Assembly (NCBI GenBank): GCA_036376135.1
Contig: DASVAW010000085.1
Location: 1 to 64,000 of the forward strand
Source of the DNA: Candidatus Polarisedimenticolaceae bacterium
GTDB taxonomy: Bacteria; Acidobacteriota; Polarisedimenticolia; Polarisedimenticolales; DASRJG01
Direction of reading: 5' to 3'
Length of the DNA stretch: 64,000 nucleotides
The notes under the pieces were generated by a model. That model was not told the DNA's origin and ran no database searches. It saw nothing but the letters and a program-made list of their open reading frames with translations. Shown piece by piece: positions 26,468 through 35,334 of this stretch. Each line of letters begins with the position of its first letter. Position 1 is the first letter of the stretch. Position numbers and translations under genes: made by a program.

Positions 26468-27306
26468 CAGAACGCCAGCGTCAGGTAGGCGCTCAGGCCG
26501 CTGATCTGGTAGTTGAACTTCGCCTTGTACTTCTCCGTCTCGTATTCCTTGAGACGCACCGTCGTCGTGTCGAGCCCGAGCGCGACCCCCACGTTCCGGG
26601 TGAAGTGCCACTTCATGCGCAACGCGCTCTCGCGCATGCCGCCGTTGATCTTCCCGTAGTCGAGGTTGAACAGGCGCACGTACATCAGGACGGTCAGCCG
26701 GTCCCGGACCGCCCAGTCGACCTGCAGGCCGACGAGGGGGACGGGGAACTTCACGTCGGCCTCCTTGTTCACTCCCCCCGCCACCGGCCCGTCGGGTCCG
26801 ATCACGGAGCCGGCGGCTTCGAGTCCCGCCGTCAGGGTGAGGTAACTCAGGCCGGCCGAGCCGGAGATGCGCACCTGGTCGAGGTTGAGGAAGTCGTACC
26901 GGTACGCGGCGTACACGAAGCGGGAGTCGAAGGTCGCCGTGACGTACGCGCCCTCCTGGAAGGTGTACTCCCCCCACTCCACGTCCCGATCGGAGACGAC
27001 GGAGTGCGAGCGATTGAACTGGACGAGCCCGAAGTCCAGCAGACTCCTCCCGGTGATGCGCCACGTCCCCTCGCCGCGCAACGACTGCTTGGAACCGGGA
27101 AGATCGAAGATGTCCTCGAAATTGATGCTCACGCCGGTGCCGGCGTCCGCGAGGGACAGCCCCCCCTCGGTGGTGAAGCTCGCGGCCTGGCCGCCGATCC
27201 AGAGCTGGATCTTGTCCGGAACGCCGGCGAACTCCGCTCGCGCCGGAGCAACCGCTCCGAGCGCGAGACACAACGTGGCGACCACGTACCAGCGACGGGT
27301 GTGCAT
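26467..27306 (-). CDS. outer-membrane beta-barrel protein
   Basis: 279 aa. A signal peptide (1-24) precedes amphipathic strands throughout (for example LLDFGLVQFNRSHSVVS, VYAAYRYDFLNLDQVRISG, RLTVLMYVRLFNLDYG) and a final aromatic strand LSAYLTLAF. GGAGGAG sits before the ATG at 27306. It is translationally coupled to the downstream secreted protein. It may be a channel or structural barrel; ligand unknown. Confidence 0.75.
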   Translation of the reverse strand: MHTRRWYVVATLCLALGAVAPARAEFAGVPDKIQLWIGGQAASFTTEGGLSLADAGTGVSINFEDIFDLPGSKQSLRGEGTWRITGRSLLDFGLVQFNRSHSVVSDRDVEWGEYTFQEGAYVTATFDSRFVYAAYRYDFLNLDQVRISGSAGLSYLTLTAGLEAAGSVIGPDGPVAGGVNKEADVKFPVPLVGLQVDWAVRDRLTVLMYVRLFNLDYGKINGGMRESALRMKWHFTRNVGVALGLDTTTVRLKEYETEKYKAKFNYQISGLSAYLTLAF

Positions 27307-27466
27307 CGTCTCCTCCCTTTCCGCGGGGCCTCGAGTCGTCTCCCGCCGCAAAGTACCATCGGCCGCGTGCGATCCGATAGGGCAAACTCCCCGAAGATGA
27401 CCGGCCTCAAGCGTCCCCCCGGCCCGGCGCGATAGGATCGGCGCTTCCACCCGAAGGAGGGAGCCC

Positions 27467-27964
27467 ATGAGGATCGTCGTCGCCCCCGTGTTCTGCGCCG
27501 TGATGCTGGGCGCCGTCGGCAACGCGCCGGCCCAGACGGAGTCCGAGATCGCCCTGACCCGCAAGATGATCGAAACCGAGCGGCAGGCGATCGTCGCCGA
27601 GAACCTCGGCCTTACCGAAGCCCAGGGGAACGCCTTCTGGCCGCTCTACCGGGACTACATGAACGAGCGGTCGCAGCTCGCGGACCGATCGACGAGCCTG
27701 CTTCGGAAGTTCGCCGCGTCGTACGACATCGTGGACGACGCCTCCGCCTCGTCGTTTCTCGACGATTTCCTGAACATCCAGAGGGACGAGGTCGCCCTGA
27801 AGCGGTCCTGGGCGGGCAAGATGCGCAAGGCCCTACCCGCCGGGCTCGTCGCGCGGTTCTTCCAGATCGAAAACAAGCTCGACGCCTACACGCGGGCTCT
27901 GCTCGCCGACGAGGTGCCGCTCATCAAGGGCGGGAAGCCGGTCCACCTCGCGCCGAAACCCTGA
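27467..27964 (+). CDS. periplasmic helical protein with LTxxQ-like motif (paralogue A)
   Basis: 165 aa. A signal peptide (1-23) is followed by a helical mature part. The segment LGLTEAQGNAFWPLYRDYMNE has the LTxxQ pattern of the Spy/CpxP chaperone group, though overall similarity is weak. The sister protein at 30366-30836 shares LTxxQ, AFWPxYRxY and a conserved C-terminal helix. Both genes flank the two-component system, so this one is likely part of the same envelope-stress or adaptation response. AGGAGGG precedes the ATG. Confidence 0.65.
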   Translation: MRIVVAPVFCAVMLGAVGNAPAQTESEIALTRKMIETERQAIVAENLGLTEAQGNAFWPLYRDYMNERSQLADRSTSLLRKFAASYDIVDDASASSFLDDFLNIQRDEVALKRSWAGKMRKALPAGLVARFFQIENKLDAYTRALLADEVPLIKGGKPVHLAPKP

Positions 27965-28020
27965 CCCCTCCCGATTCTCCGGAATCTCGAGGCGGATCGG
28001 GTCGATAATGCGTCCACGCC

Positions 28021-29613
28021 ATGGCCTACACACCCGCCGACTTGCGTTCCGAGCTCGAATCGCACGTCCGCTTCGAGACGATGCTCGTCGAGTTGTCCCT
28101 GCAGTTCCTTCGGATTCCGGCCGACGAGGTTGACGGGGCGATCACGCAGGCGCAGCAACGCGTCTGCGAGGCCCTCGGCGTGGACGTATCCGCACTGTGG
28201 CAGTGGTCCGGGGACGGCGAGTCGGACGTCACCTTGACCCATCTCCATCGCCCCATGGGGGGTCCCCCCTTCCCGCAGGGGATGAACGCCGCGGAGGACT
28301 TCCCGTGGTTCTTGGAGCGCATCTCGGCCGGAAGGCCGGTCGTCGCCCCCTCGCCCGAGGACTTCCCCCCGGAGGGGGCCCGCGACCGGGAGACCCTGCG
28401 CCGCCTCGGGATCATCTCCTCGGTGGCATTGCCGCTGGCCGTCGGCGGAGCGCCCCCCTTCGGCGCGATCTCGTTCAATACCATGCGGGAGCGGCGGGAC
28501 TGGCCGGGCGAGGTCCTCCGTCGGCTGGACCTCGTCGCGCAGATCTTCGCCAATGCGCTCTCCCGCAAGCGATCGGACCGGGCGTTGAAGGAGAGCGAGG
28601 AACGACTGTCCCTGGCGGCCGAGTCGGGAGAGCTGGGCCTCTGGAGCCTCGACCTGGCCGGCGGTCGCCTCTGGGCCACGCCGAAGTCGCGGGAGCTGTT
28701 CGGCCTGCCGGCGGACACCTCGCTGACCCTCGACGGCGTGCTGGAGTTGATTCACCGCGACGACCGGGATTCCGTCCTCCGCACGATCGACGAGGTCGTG
28801 CGTTCGCGGCAGGTCGGACGACTGGAGTACCGGGTGAGGAGGCCCGACGGGCACGAGGCATGGATCGTCTCGCGAGGCCGCGTCCGTTGCGACCCCGCCG
28901 GCAAGCCCGCGATCCTGATGGGCGTCTCCGTGGATGTCTCCGAGCGCCACCGGGCGGAGGAGATCTCCCGCAACCTGGGAGGTCGGATCCTCGCCGCGCA
29001 CGAGGAGGAGCGCTCCCGGCTGGCACGCGAGCTCCACGACGACGTGTCGCAGCGCCTGGCGTGTTTTGCGATCGACGTCGCGAGGATCGAATCGCAGGTC
29101 ACGACCGCATCCACCGGGAAGGCCCTGCGCGACCTGCGCACCGCGCTCGCCCGCCTGGGCGAGGACATCCACGCGTTGTCCCATCAGCTCCATCCCTCGA
29201 TCCTCGTGGACCTCGGCCTCGTCGCCGCGCTGACCGCCGAGTGCGAACGCTTCGCGTTGCAGCAGTCGATTCCCGTCGAGACGGAGCTCGGCGAGGTTCC
29301 GGACTCCCTCTCGCGCGCGACCGGTCTCTGCCTTTTCCGCGTGACGCAGGAAGCCCTGCGGAACGTCGCTCGCCACGCCCGGGCCGGCGGGGTCCGGGTG
29401 TCCCTGCGCGAACGGGACGGCGGGCTCGAGGTGCGCGTCGGTGACGACGGCGTGGGATTCGACGCATCGGCGCCGCCCCGGACGGCCCGGCTCGGCCTCG
29501 TCGGGATGCGGGAACGTGTCCTTCTGCTTCACGGCCGTGTGGAGGTGGCGAGCGCGCCGGGTCGCGGGACCTCGGTCGCGGCCTGGATTCCGATCCCGGG
29601 GGAGCGGCCGTGA
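28021..29613 (+). CDS. cytoplasmic sensor histidine kinase (GAF, PAS, HisKA_3)
   Basis: 530 aa with no membrane segment. A GAF-like domain (about 20-185) is followed by a PAS/PAC domain (about 195-312) with GxxxxxxL-type core and a HisKA_3 dimerisation helix carrying His339 (RELHDDVSQRLACF). The ATPase domain has EALRNVARHARA and VGDDGVGFD. It autophosphorylates and passes phosphate to the NarL-type regulator, whose GTG start overlaps the stop (GTGA). Both sensor domains are cytoplasmic, so the signal is presumably intracellular; the ligand is unknown. Confidence 0.92.
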   Translation: MAYTPADLRSELESHVRFETMLVELSLQFLRIPADEVDGAITQAQQRVCEALGVDVSALWQWSGDGESDVTLTHLHRPMGGPPFPQGMNAAEDFPWFLERISAGRPVVAPSPEDFPPEGARDRETLRRLGIISSVALPLAVGGAPPFGAISFNTMRERRDWPGEVLRRLDLVAQIFANALSRKRSDRALKESEERLSLAAESGELGLWSLDLAGGRLWATPKSRELFGLPADTSLTLDGVLELIHRDDRDSVLRTIDEVVRSRQVGRLEYRVRRPDGHEAWIVSRGRVRCDPAGKPAILMGVSVDVSERHRAEEISRNLGGRILAAHEEERSRLARELHDDVSQRLACFAIDVARIESQVTTASTGKALRDLRTALARLGEDIHALSHQLHPSILVDLGLVAALTAECERFALQQSIPVETELGEVPDSLSRATGLCLFRVTQEALRNVARHARAGGVRVSLRERDGGLEVRVGDDGVGFDASAPPRTARLGLVGMRERVLLLHGRVEVASAPGRGTSVAAWIPIPGERP

Positions 29614-30260
29614 GCGAGGGGACGCGCCCCCGCGTGCTCCTGGCCGACGACCACCGTCTGGTCGCCGAGGGGATCAAGACGCTCCTCGAGCGCGAGTTCG
29701 AGATCGTCGGCATGGCCGAGGACGGGCTCGCGCTGCTGGACGCGGCGGAGCGGCTCCATCCCGACGTCGTCGTGGCGGACATCACGATGCCCCGCCTCAA
29801 CGGGATCGACGCCATCGCACGGCTGCGGCAGATCGACGACCGCATTCGGATCGTCCTCCTCACGATGCACCCGGAGCCGATGTACGTGCGCCGCGCCCTC
29901 GACGCGGGAGCGTCGGGGTACGTCCTCAAGCACTCCTCCCCGGAAGAGCTCGTCGCCGCGATCCGCGCCGCGCTCGCCGGAAGGACCTACATCGAGCCGA
30001 CGCTCGTCGGGGAGTTGTTGCACGATTCGGCGCGCCGTCCCGGAGACCACGTGGACCCGGTCGCCTCGCTGACCCCCCGTCAGCGGGAGATCCTGCAGAT
30101 GGTCGCGGAGGGGCGCACGGCGAAGGAGATCGGCGCGGCCCTCGCGATCTCGGCCCGGACCGTCGAGTTCCACAAGTACCAGCTCATGGAATCGCTGGGC
30201 CTGCACACGACCGCCGACCTCGTCCACTTCGCGATCAAGCACGGCATCGTCTCCGTCTGA
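29610..30260 (+). CDS. NarL/LuxR-type response regulator
   Basis: 216 aa from a GTG overlapping the kinase stop. The receiver has Asp13/Asp14 and phospho-Asp57 (VVADITMPRL), and Lys in GYVLKHS. The LuxR helix-turn-helix reads LTPRQREILQMVAEGRTAKE then ISARTVEFHKYQLM (about 149-190). The palindrome at 30295-30306 just downstream is a plausible operator for it, in front of the paralogue B/DUF3300 operon. Confidence 0.95.
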   Translation: MSEGTRPRVLLADDHRLVAEGIKTLLEREFEIVGMAEDGLALLDAAERLHPDVVVADITMPRLNGIDAIARLRQIDDRIRIVLLTMHPEPMYVRRALDAGASGYVLKHSSPEELVAAIRAALAGRTYIEPTLVGELLHDSARRPGDHVDPVASLTPRQREILQMVAEGRTAKEIGAALAISARTVEFHKYQLMESLGLHTTADLVHFAIKHGIVSV

Positions 30261-30271
30261 CGCCTCCCTTG

Positions 30272-30306
30272 CGTAGAAATTGCCCCTCGACCCCCGTAGT
30301 TCTACG
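30272..30306 (+). promoter_or_regulatory. candidate NarL-type operator CGTAG-repeats
   Basis: CGTAGAA at 30272 and the palindrome CGTAGTTCTACG at 30295-30306 lie in the 105-nt gap between the response regulator and the next gene. The outer pair also makes CGTAGAA...TTCTACG as an inverted repeat. NarL-family proteins bind such short inverted repeats. No copy was found before the kinase or paralogue A genes. Confidence 0.45.
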
Positions 30307-30365
30307 AGGTCACGCCGCGGTCCCACTTCGGTAGCGTGGGCGGGGTTCCACCGGAGGAAGCACCC

Positions 30366-30836
30366 ATGGGTTCTCGAATCGCGATCCGCCTCGCGGCCTG
30401 CGCCGCCCTCGCCGTGCCCGCGCTCGCCGAGGAAGGGACGCCGGACAAGTACCTCGAGCTGCTCCGGAGCGACCTGCGGGCCGGCAAGGTCGAGATCCTC
30501 ACCGAGGCCCTCGAGCTCACCGACCCGCAGGCGGCCGCGTTCTGGCCGATCTACCGGCAATACGACGCGGAGCTCGCCGCGCTGGGCGATCGTCGCGTCG
30601 CCCTCGTCAAGCGTTTCGCCGAGAAGTACGGAACGATGAGCAACGAGGACGCGGGCCTGTTCGCCAAGGACTGGTTCGCGTTCCAGAAGGACCGTCTGAA
30701 GCTCCGCGAGAAGTACTTCGGGAAGATCGCGAAGGCGACGAACAACCTCGTCGCCGCGCGGTTCGGGCAGGTGGAGAACGTCCTCGGGATGCTGATCGAT
30801 CTCCAGATCGCGGTCGAACTGCCGCTCATGGAGTAA
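30366..30836 (+). CDS. periplasmic helical protein with LTxxQ-like motif (paralogue B)
   Basis: 156 aa from the ATG at 30366 (GGAGGA upstream); an ATG ten codons earlier would push the signal peptide inward. After the signal peptide (1-21), LTEALELTDPQAAAFWPIYRQ matches the LTxxQ/AFWPxYRxY segment of paralogue A at 27467. The remainder is predicted helical (FAKDWFAFQKDRLKLREKYF). It is first gene of an operon whose every following start lies within 5 nt of, or overlaps, the preceding stop, and candidate operator CGTAGTTCTACG lies upstream. Confidence 0.7.
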   Translation: MGSRIAIRLAACAALAVPALAEEGTPDKYLELLRSDLRAGKVEILTEALELTDPQAAAFWPIYRQYDAELAALGDRRVALVKRFAEKYGTMSNEDAGLFAKDWFAFQKDRLKLREKYFGKIAKATNNLVAARFGQVENVLGMLIDLQIAVELPLME

Positions 30837-30841
30837 CGGGG

Positions 30842-32065
30842 GTGCGTGGCATGTGGTCACGAATCTGGCGAGGCGCCGTGGCGACCGTCCTGACGGCCGT
30901 TCTCCTCCCCGGCGAGGCCGGCCTCGTCCTCGCGCAGGAGAAGCCCCCGGCGCCGGCCGCGACACCCGCCAAGGCGGAACCCGCCGAGCCGAAGCTCACG
31001 GCCGACCAGCTCGATTCGCTGGTGGCGCCGGTCGCCCTCTACCCCGACCCGCTCCTGGCGCAGACGCTCGTCGCCGCCACCTACCCGCTGGAGGTCATCC
31101 AGCTCCAGCAGTGGCTCGTGAAGAACCCGAGCCTGAAGGACAAGGCCCTCGCCGACGCGGTCGCGAAGCAGCCGTGGGATCCCGCGATCCAGTCGATGGC
31201 GGCGGTGCCGGACGTCGTGAAACGGCTCGCCGACGACATCCAGTGGACCACCGACCTCGGGAACGCCTTCCTCTCGCAGCAGTCCGACGTGATGGACGCC
31301 GTCCAGCGGATGCGCAAGAAGGCCAAGGACAAGGGCGCTCTCGAGTCCAACGAGCAGCAGAAGGTCGAGACGAAGGTGATCGAGGAGAAGACGGTCATCG
31401 TCGTGGAGTCCGCGAACCCCGAGGTGATCTACGTCCCGTCCTACAGCCCCACCGTCGTCTACGGGCCGCCGGTCTACCCGTACCCTCCGATCTACTACCC
31501 GCCGTACCCGCCGGGAGCCGCGTTCGTGTCGTTCAGCTTCGGCGTGATGTGGGGCGCGGCGATCTGGGGCGGTTCCTGCTGCGGCTGCGGTTGGGGCGGA
31601 AGCAACGTCAACATCAACGTGAACAACAACTTCAACCGCGTGAACCACAACCAGGGCGGCGGCCGGGGCGGGGCCGGCGGCGGGAACTGGCAACACAACC
31701 CCAAGCATCGCGGCGCGGCGCCCTACTCCAACAAGGCGACGGCGAACAAGTACGGCGGCCAGTCCGGGGCGGGAAATCGCGGGACGAGCGCGCGGCAGCA
31801 GCCCAGCACGAGGCAGCAGCCCGGCGCCGGCGGTTCCAGGGGGCCGAGCGCATCCCAGCAGCCCCGAGGCGGCGGCGGCGGAGACAAGATCGGCGGCCGG
31901 GACATTCCGAAGAGCAGCGGCTCGTCGAAGGCCGGCGGTTTCAGCGGCGGCTCCCGCGGGTACAGCGGGAGCAGCGCGCGGGCCAGCAGCTCGCGGGGCG
32001 CGTCGAGCATGGGCGGGCGCGGCGGAGGAGGGATGCGAGGCGGCGGCGGAGGGCGACGGAGATGA
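30842..32065 (+). CDS. DUF3300 secreted protein
   Basis: 407 aa from a GTG; an ATG three codons in is possible. A signal peptide and Ala/Pro spacer precede the DUF3300 core: LDSLVAPVALYPDPLLAQTL, VATYPLEVIQLQQWL, DIQWTTDLGNAFLSQQ and VIYVPSYSPTVVYG. The C-terminal 170 residues are Gly/Ser/Arg/Asn low complexity (GGGRGGAGGGNW to GGGRRR), suggesting a surface or matrix contact. DUF3300 is regularly found next to DUF2950, as here. Function unknown. Confidence 0.9.
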   Translation: MRGMWSRIWRGAVATVLTAVLLPGEAGLVLAQEKPPAPAATPAKAEPAEPKLTADQLDSLVAPVALYPDPLLAQTLVAATYPLEVIQLQQWLVKNPSLKDKALADAVAKQPWDPAIQSMAAVPDVVKRLADDIQWTTDLGNAFLSQQSDVMDAVQRMRKKAKDKGALESNEQQKVETKVIEEKTVIVVESANPEVIYVPSYSPTVVYGPPVYPYPPIYYPPYPPGAAFVSFSFGVMWGAAIWGGSCCGCGWGGSNVNINVNNNFNRVNHNQGGGRGGAGGGNWQHNPKHRGAAPYSNKATANKYGGQSGAGNRGTSARQQPSTRQQPGAGGSRGPSASQQPRGGGGGDKIGGRDIPKSSGSSKAGGFSGGSRGYSGSSARASSSRGASSMGGRGGGGMRGGGGGRRR

Positions 32066-32964
32066 GAGCCTGGATTCCCTTGGCCGCCTTGTTGTTCTCG
32101 GCGTCGCACGCGGCGGAACCCGCCCTCGAGCAGAAGACCTTCCCGACCCCCGAGGCGGCCGCCGAGGCGCTGGTCTCGGCGGCCGAGCGATTCGACGTGA
32201 CCGCGCTGAAGGAGATCTTCGGTCCCGAAGGGCTCGATCTCGTGGTGTCGGACGATCCGGTGATGGACAGGAACGACAGCGCCGCCTTCGCCGCGCAGGC
32301 CCGCGAGAAGATGCAGGTCGTCCGCGATCCGAAGAAGAAGAAGCGCGCGACGATCCTCGCCGGCGTGGACGAGTGGCCGCTGCCGATTCCCCTCGTCCAG
32401 AAGCGCGGCCAATGGCGGTTCGACTCGAAGGCCGGCGCCCAGGAAGTCATCCAGCGGCGCATCGGGCGTAACGAGCTCGACGCGATCGAGGTCTGCGAGG
32501 GTTACGTCGAAGCCCAGCACGAATACGCTTCGGAGAAACGCGACGGCGCGGCCGTGAACCAGTACGCGCAGCGCGTGGTCAGCACCCCCGGAAGGCAGGA
32601 CGGCCTGGCGTGGCAGGACCCCGACGGAACGTGGCGGGGCCCGGTTGGCGAGGGGATCGCGCGGGTCATCGCGGAGGGGTACTCCAGCCGGTACGAGCCG
32701 TACCACGGGTACTACTTCAAGGTCCTGAAGGGTCAGGGCCCGGCCGCCCCGATGGGCGAGATGGACTTCGTCGTGGACGGCGTGATGATCGGCGGGTTCG
32801 CCCTCGTCGCCGCGCCGGCGACCTACGGGGTCACCGGTGTGAAGACCTTCATCGTGAGCCACACCGGCATCGTCTACGAGAAGGACCTCGGCCCCGACTC
32901 GGTGGAGCGGTTCCGCGCGATGGAGCGATACGACCCCGACGCGACCTGGACGCCGGTCCCGTGA
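32062..32964 (+). CDS. DUF2950 secreted protein
   Basis: 300 aa; ATG overlaps the DUF3300 stop (ATGA). A signal peptide (1-17) is followed by the DUF2950 core: FPTPEAAAEALVSAAERFD, VDEWPLPIPLVQKRGQWRFD, EVCEGYVEAQHEYAS and YEPYHGYYFKVLKGQG. It is the usual partner of DUF3300 and probably works with it in the envelope. Function unknown. Confidence 0.92.
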   Translation: MRAWIPLAALLFSASHAAEPALEQKTFPTPEAAAEALVSAAERFDVTALKEIFGPEGLDLVVSDDPVMDRNDSAAFAAQAREKMQVVRDPKKKKRATILAGVDEWPLPIPLVQKRGQWRFDSKAGAQEVIQRRIGRNELDAIEVCEGYVEAQHEYASEKRDGAAVNQYAQRVVSTPGRQDGLAWQDPDGTWRGPVGEGIARVIAEGYSSRYEPYHGYYFKVLKGQGPAAPMGEMDFVVDGVMIGGFALVAAPATYGVTGVKTFIVSHTGIVYEKDLGPDSVERFRAMERYDPDATWTPVP

Positions 32965-34061
32965 GGCTCCTGCTGCGGGAGATCCGCCACAATCCCCTCC
33001 TGTGGCTGCTGGCCTTCGTTCCGGTCCTCTTCGCGATCGAGCACTTCGCGCCCGAGTCCCACACCGCCCTCTTCCTGGTCTCCGTCCTCGCGATCGTCCC
33101 GCTGGCCACCCTGCTCAGCCACGCCACCGAGTCGGTCGCGGCGAAGACCGGGGACGCGGTCGGCGGCCTGCTCAACGCCACCCTGGGGAACCTCACCGAG
33201 CTCGTCATCGCCCTCGCCGCCCTTCGCGCCGGGCAGTACATGCTGGTGAAGGCGTCGATCGCCGGCGCGATCGTTACGAACACGTTGTTCATGCTCGGCG
33301 CGTCGTTCCTGCTGGGCGGACTCAAGCACCACACCCAGGAGTTCAACCGCGTCGGCGCCCGGCTCCAGTCCGGGCTGCTGTTCCTCGCCGTCGTGGCGCT
33401 GCTGATCCCCTCCGCGATCTCGGTCGCCGATGCCTCGGAGGGGGCGGCGTTCAAGCAGACGCTGAGCGTGAGCCTCGCGGTCCTGCTCATCGTCGCGTAC
33501 GGGCTGGGGATGCTGTTCTCCCTCAAGACCCACCGCGAGCAGTTCGCCAGCGCCGGGCACGGCGAGGAGGGCGAGGCGCCCTGGCCGCTGGGCCTCGCCC
33601 TTGCGACGCTCGCCGGCGTCACCGTGCTCGTGGCGCTCGTCAGCGAGGTTTTCGTCGCTTCGGTGCAGAAGGCCGCCGAGACGTTCGGGATGACGCCCGC
33701 GTTCGTGGGGTTCATCGTCGTGGCGCTCGTGGGCGGCGCGGCGGAGATGGCCTCCGCGTTCTCCGGCGCGCGCAAGAACCGCCTCGATCTGAGCGTGGGG
33801 ATCGCGCTCGGCAGCGCCTCCCAGATCGCGCTGTTCGTCGCTCCGGTGCTGGTCCTGCTCAGCTACGTCCTGGGCCCGACGCCGATGGACCTGCAGTTCT
33901 GGCCCGGAGCCGTCGTGATGATGCTCATCGCGACGCTCACCGCGACGATGGTGACCAACAGCGGGCGTTCGGCGTGGTTCGTCGGCGTGCTGCTGCTGAT
34001 GGTCTACGCGATCTTCGCCATGACCCTCTACCTGCTGCCTCCCCAGGCCGCGCGACCGTGA
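32961..34061 (+). CDS. calcium/proton antiporter (CaCA/Cax family)
   Basis: 366 aa from a GTG overlapping the DUF2950 stop. About eleven membrane helices carry the two Cax repeats: GGLLNATLGNLTELVIALAA in the first half and VGGAAEMASAFSGARKNRLD in the second, both with the acidic Glu that binds the cation. An acidic loop (GHGEEGEAP) separates them. It exports Ca2+ in exchange for protons at the inner membrane. Clustering with DUF3300/DUF2950 and a VIT-like protein suggests a cation or envelope-stress response. Confidence 0.93.
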   Translation: MRLLLREIRHNPLLWLLAFVPVLFAIEHFAPESHTALFLVSVLAIVPLATLLSHATESVAAKTGDAVGGLLNATLGNLTELVIALAALRAGQYMLVKASIAGAIVTNTLFMLGASFLLGGLKHHTQEFNRVGARLQSGLLFLAVVALLIPSAISVADASEGAAFKQTLSVSLAVLLIVAYGLGMLFSLKTHREQFASAGHGEEGEAPWPLGLALATLAGVTVLVALVSEVFVASVQKAAETFGMTPAFVGFIVVALVGGAAEMASAFSGARKNRLDLSVGIALGSASQIALFVAPVLVLLSYVLGPTPMDLQFWPGAVVMMLIATLTATMVTNSGRSAWFVGVLLLMVYAIFAMTLYLLPPQAARP

Positions 34062-34717
34062 GCGCGGGGACGGGCGCCTCCCGGCGCGTGCTGGACCCGA
34101 TCGAACGCGTGTCGGAGGTCCTGTTCGGTCTGATCATGGTCCTCACGTTCACCGGCTCGCTCAGCGTCGCCGACGCCGGACGGACGGAAGTGCGCACGAT
34201 GCTTCTCGGCGCGCTCGGATGCAATCTGGCGTGGGGGATCATCGACGGGGTCTTCTACCTGATGGGGTCCCTGGCCGAGACCGGGCGCCGCCTGCTCGCG
34301 CTGCGCGGCGTGCGGGCGGCATCCGATCCGAAGGAGGGGGCCCGGCTCGTCGCCGAGTCGCTTCCCCCGGTCGTCGCCTCCCTGCTGAAGCCGGAGGAGC
34401 TCGAGGCGCTCCACGGCCGCGCGAAGGCTCTCCCCGAGCCCCCCGCACGCGCCGGCCTGCGCAAGGACGAGTGGCTGGGCGCCGTCGGCGTGTTCCTGCT
34501 GGTGTTCCTCACCACCTTCCCGGTGGTGATCCCCTTCCTGTTCATGAAGGACCTCCTGGTCGCGCTGCGCATCTCGAACGCGATCGCGATCGTCATGTTG
34601 TTCGGGGCGGGATACGCCTTCGGAAAGATGACGGGCCGTCGCCCCGTGGGGGCGGGCCTCGCGATGGTCGTCGTCGGCGGCGTCCTCGTGAGCGTCACGA
34701 TCGCGCTCGGAGGATGA
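34058..34717 (+). CDS. VIT/CCC1-like membrane protein
   Basis: 219 aa from a GTG overlapping the antiporter stop. Five membrane segments; the first helix FGLIMVLTFTGSLSVADAGR and second GALGCNLAWGIIDGVFYLMG resemble the VIT1/CCC1 metal-transporter fold, with a charged cytoplasmic segment (residues 75-135) inserted. The acidic metal-binding residues of characterised VIT1 proteins are not fully evident, so the substrate (iron, manganese or other) is uncertain. It overlaps the next gene by 4 nt. Confidence 0.75.
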   Translation: MSAGTGASRRVLDPIERVSEVLFGLIMVLTFTGSLSVADAGRTEVRTMLLGALGCNLAWGIIDGVFYLMGSLAETGRRLLALRGVRAASDPKEGARLVAESLPPVVASLLKPEELEALHGRAKALPEPPARAGLRKDEWLGAVGVFLLVFLTTFPVVIPFLFMKDLLVALRISNAIAIVMLFGAGYAFGKMTGRRPVGAGLAMVVVGGVLVSVTIALGG

Positions 34718-35334
34718 GGTCCCTGCGCGCACCCGCGCTCCTCGCCGCCGCCGTGCTCCTCGCGGCGGGAGACGCACGCGCCGAGGAGGAGAAGGCGTGG
34801 GCGTTCTCGGCCTACGCCTACACCTTCTTCGTCCCCGGCGACGGGGACTACGTGCAGCCCGCCGTCACCGCGGATCGGGGCCGCCTTCACCTCGAGGCGC
34901 GTTACCAGTACGAGGATTCCGACACGACGTCGGTGTGGGCCGGATACAACTTCAGCGTGGGCGACACCGTGACCTTCGAGGGCACGGCGATGCTGGGCGG
35001 CGTGTTCGGGAGGACCGACGGGATCGCGCCGGGTTACAAGGCCTCCCTCGGCTGGTCGAAGCTCGAGTGGTACAGCGAAGGCGAAGTCCTGTTCGACACG
35101 AACGCGTCCTCGGACAGCTTCTTCTACGCGTGGTCGGAGCTCACGTGGGCCCCCGCGGAGTGGGTCCGCTTCGGGCTCGTCGGCCAGCGCACGCGGGTCT
35201 ACGAGACCGATCGCGAGATCCAGCGCGGATTGCTCCTCGGCTTCTCCGGGGAGCACGTGGACGTCACCACGTACGTCTTCAATCCGGACGACGATTCGCC
35301 GACGGTGGTCCTGGCGCTGGGTCTGAGCTTCTAG
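34714..35334 (+). CDS. outer-membrane beta-barrel protein, last gene of the DUF3300 operon
   Basis: 206 aa; ATG overlaps the VIT-like stop. A signal peptide (1-23) is followed by alternating strands (RLHLEARYQYEDSDTTSVWAG, VTFEGTAMLGGVFG, VRFGLVGQRTRVYE) and a terminal VVLALGLSF strand with final Phe. It is a probable outer-membrane partner of the upstream transporters. The 3' end overlaps the convergent sortase gene by 56 nt. Confidence 0.75.
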   Translation: MRSLRAPALLAAAVLLAAGDARAEEEKAWAFSAYAYTFFVPGDGDYVQPAVTADRGRLHLEARYQYEDSDTTSVWAGYNFSVGDTVTFEGTAMLGGVFGRTDGIAPGYKASLGWSKLEWYSEGEVLFDTNASSDSFFYAWSELTWAPAEWVRFGLVGQRTRVYETDREIQRGLLLGFSGEHVDVTTYVFNPDDDSPTVVLALGLSF

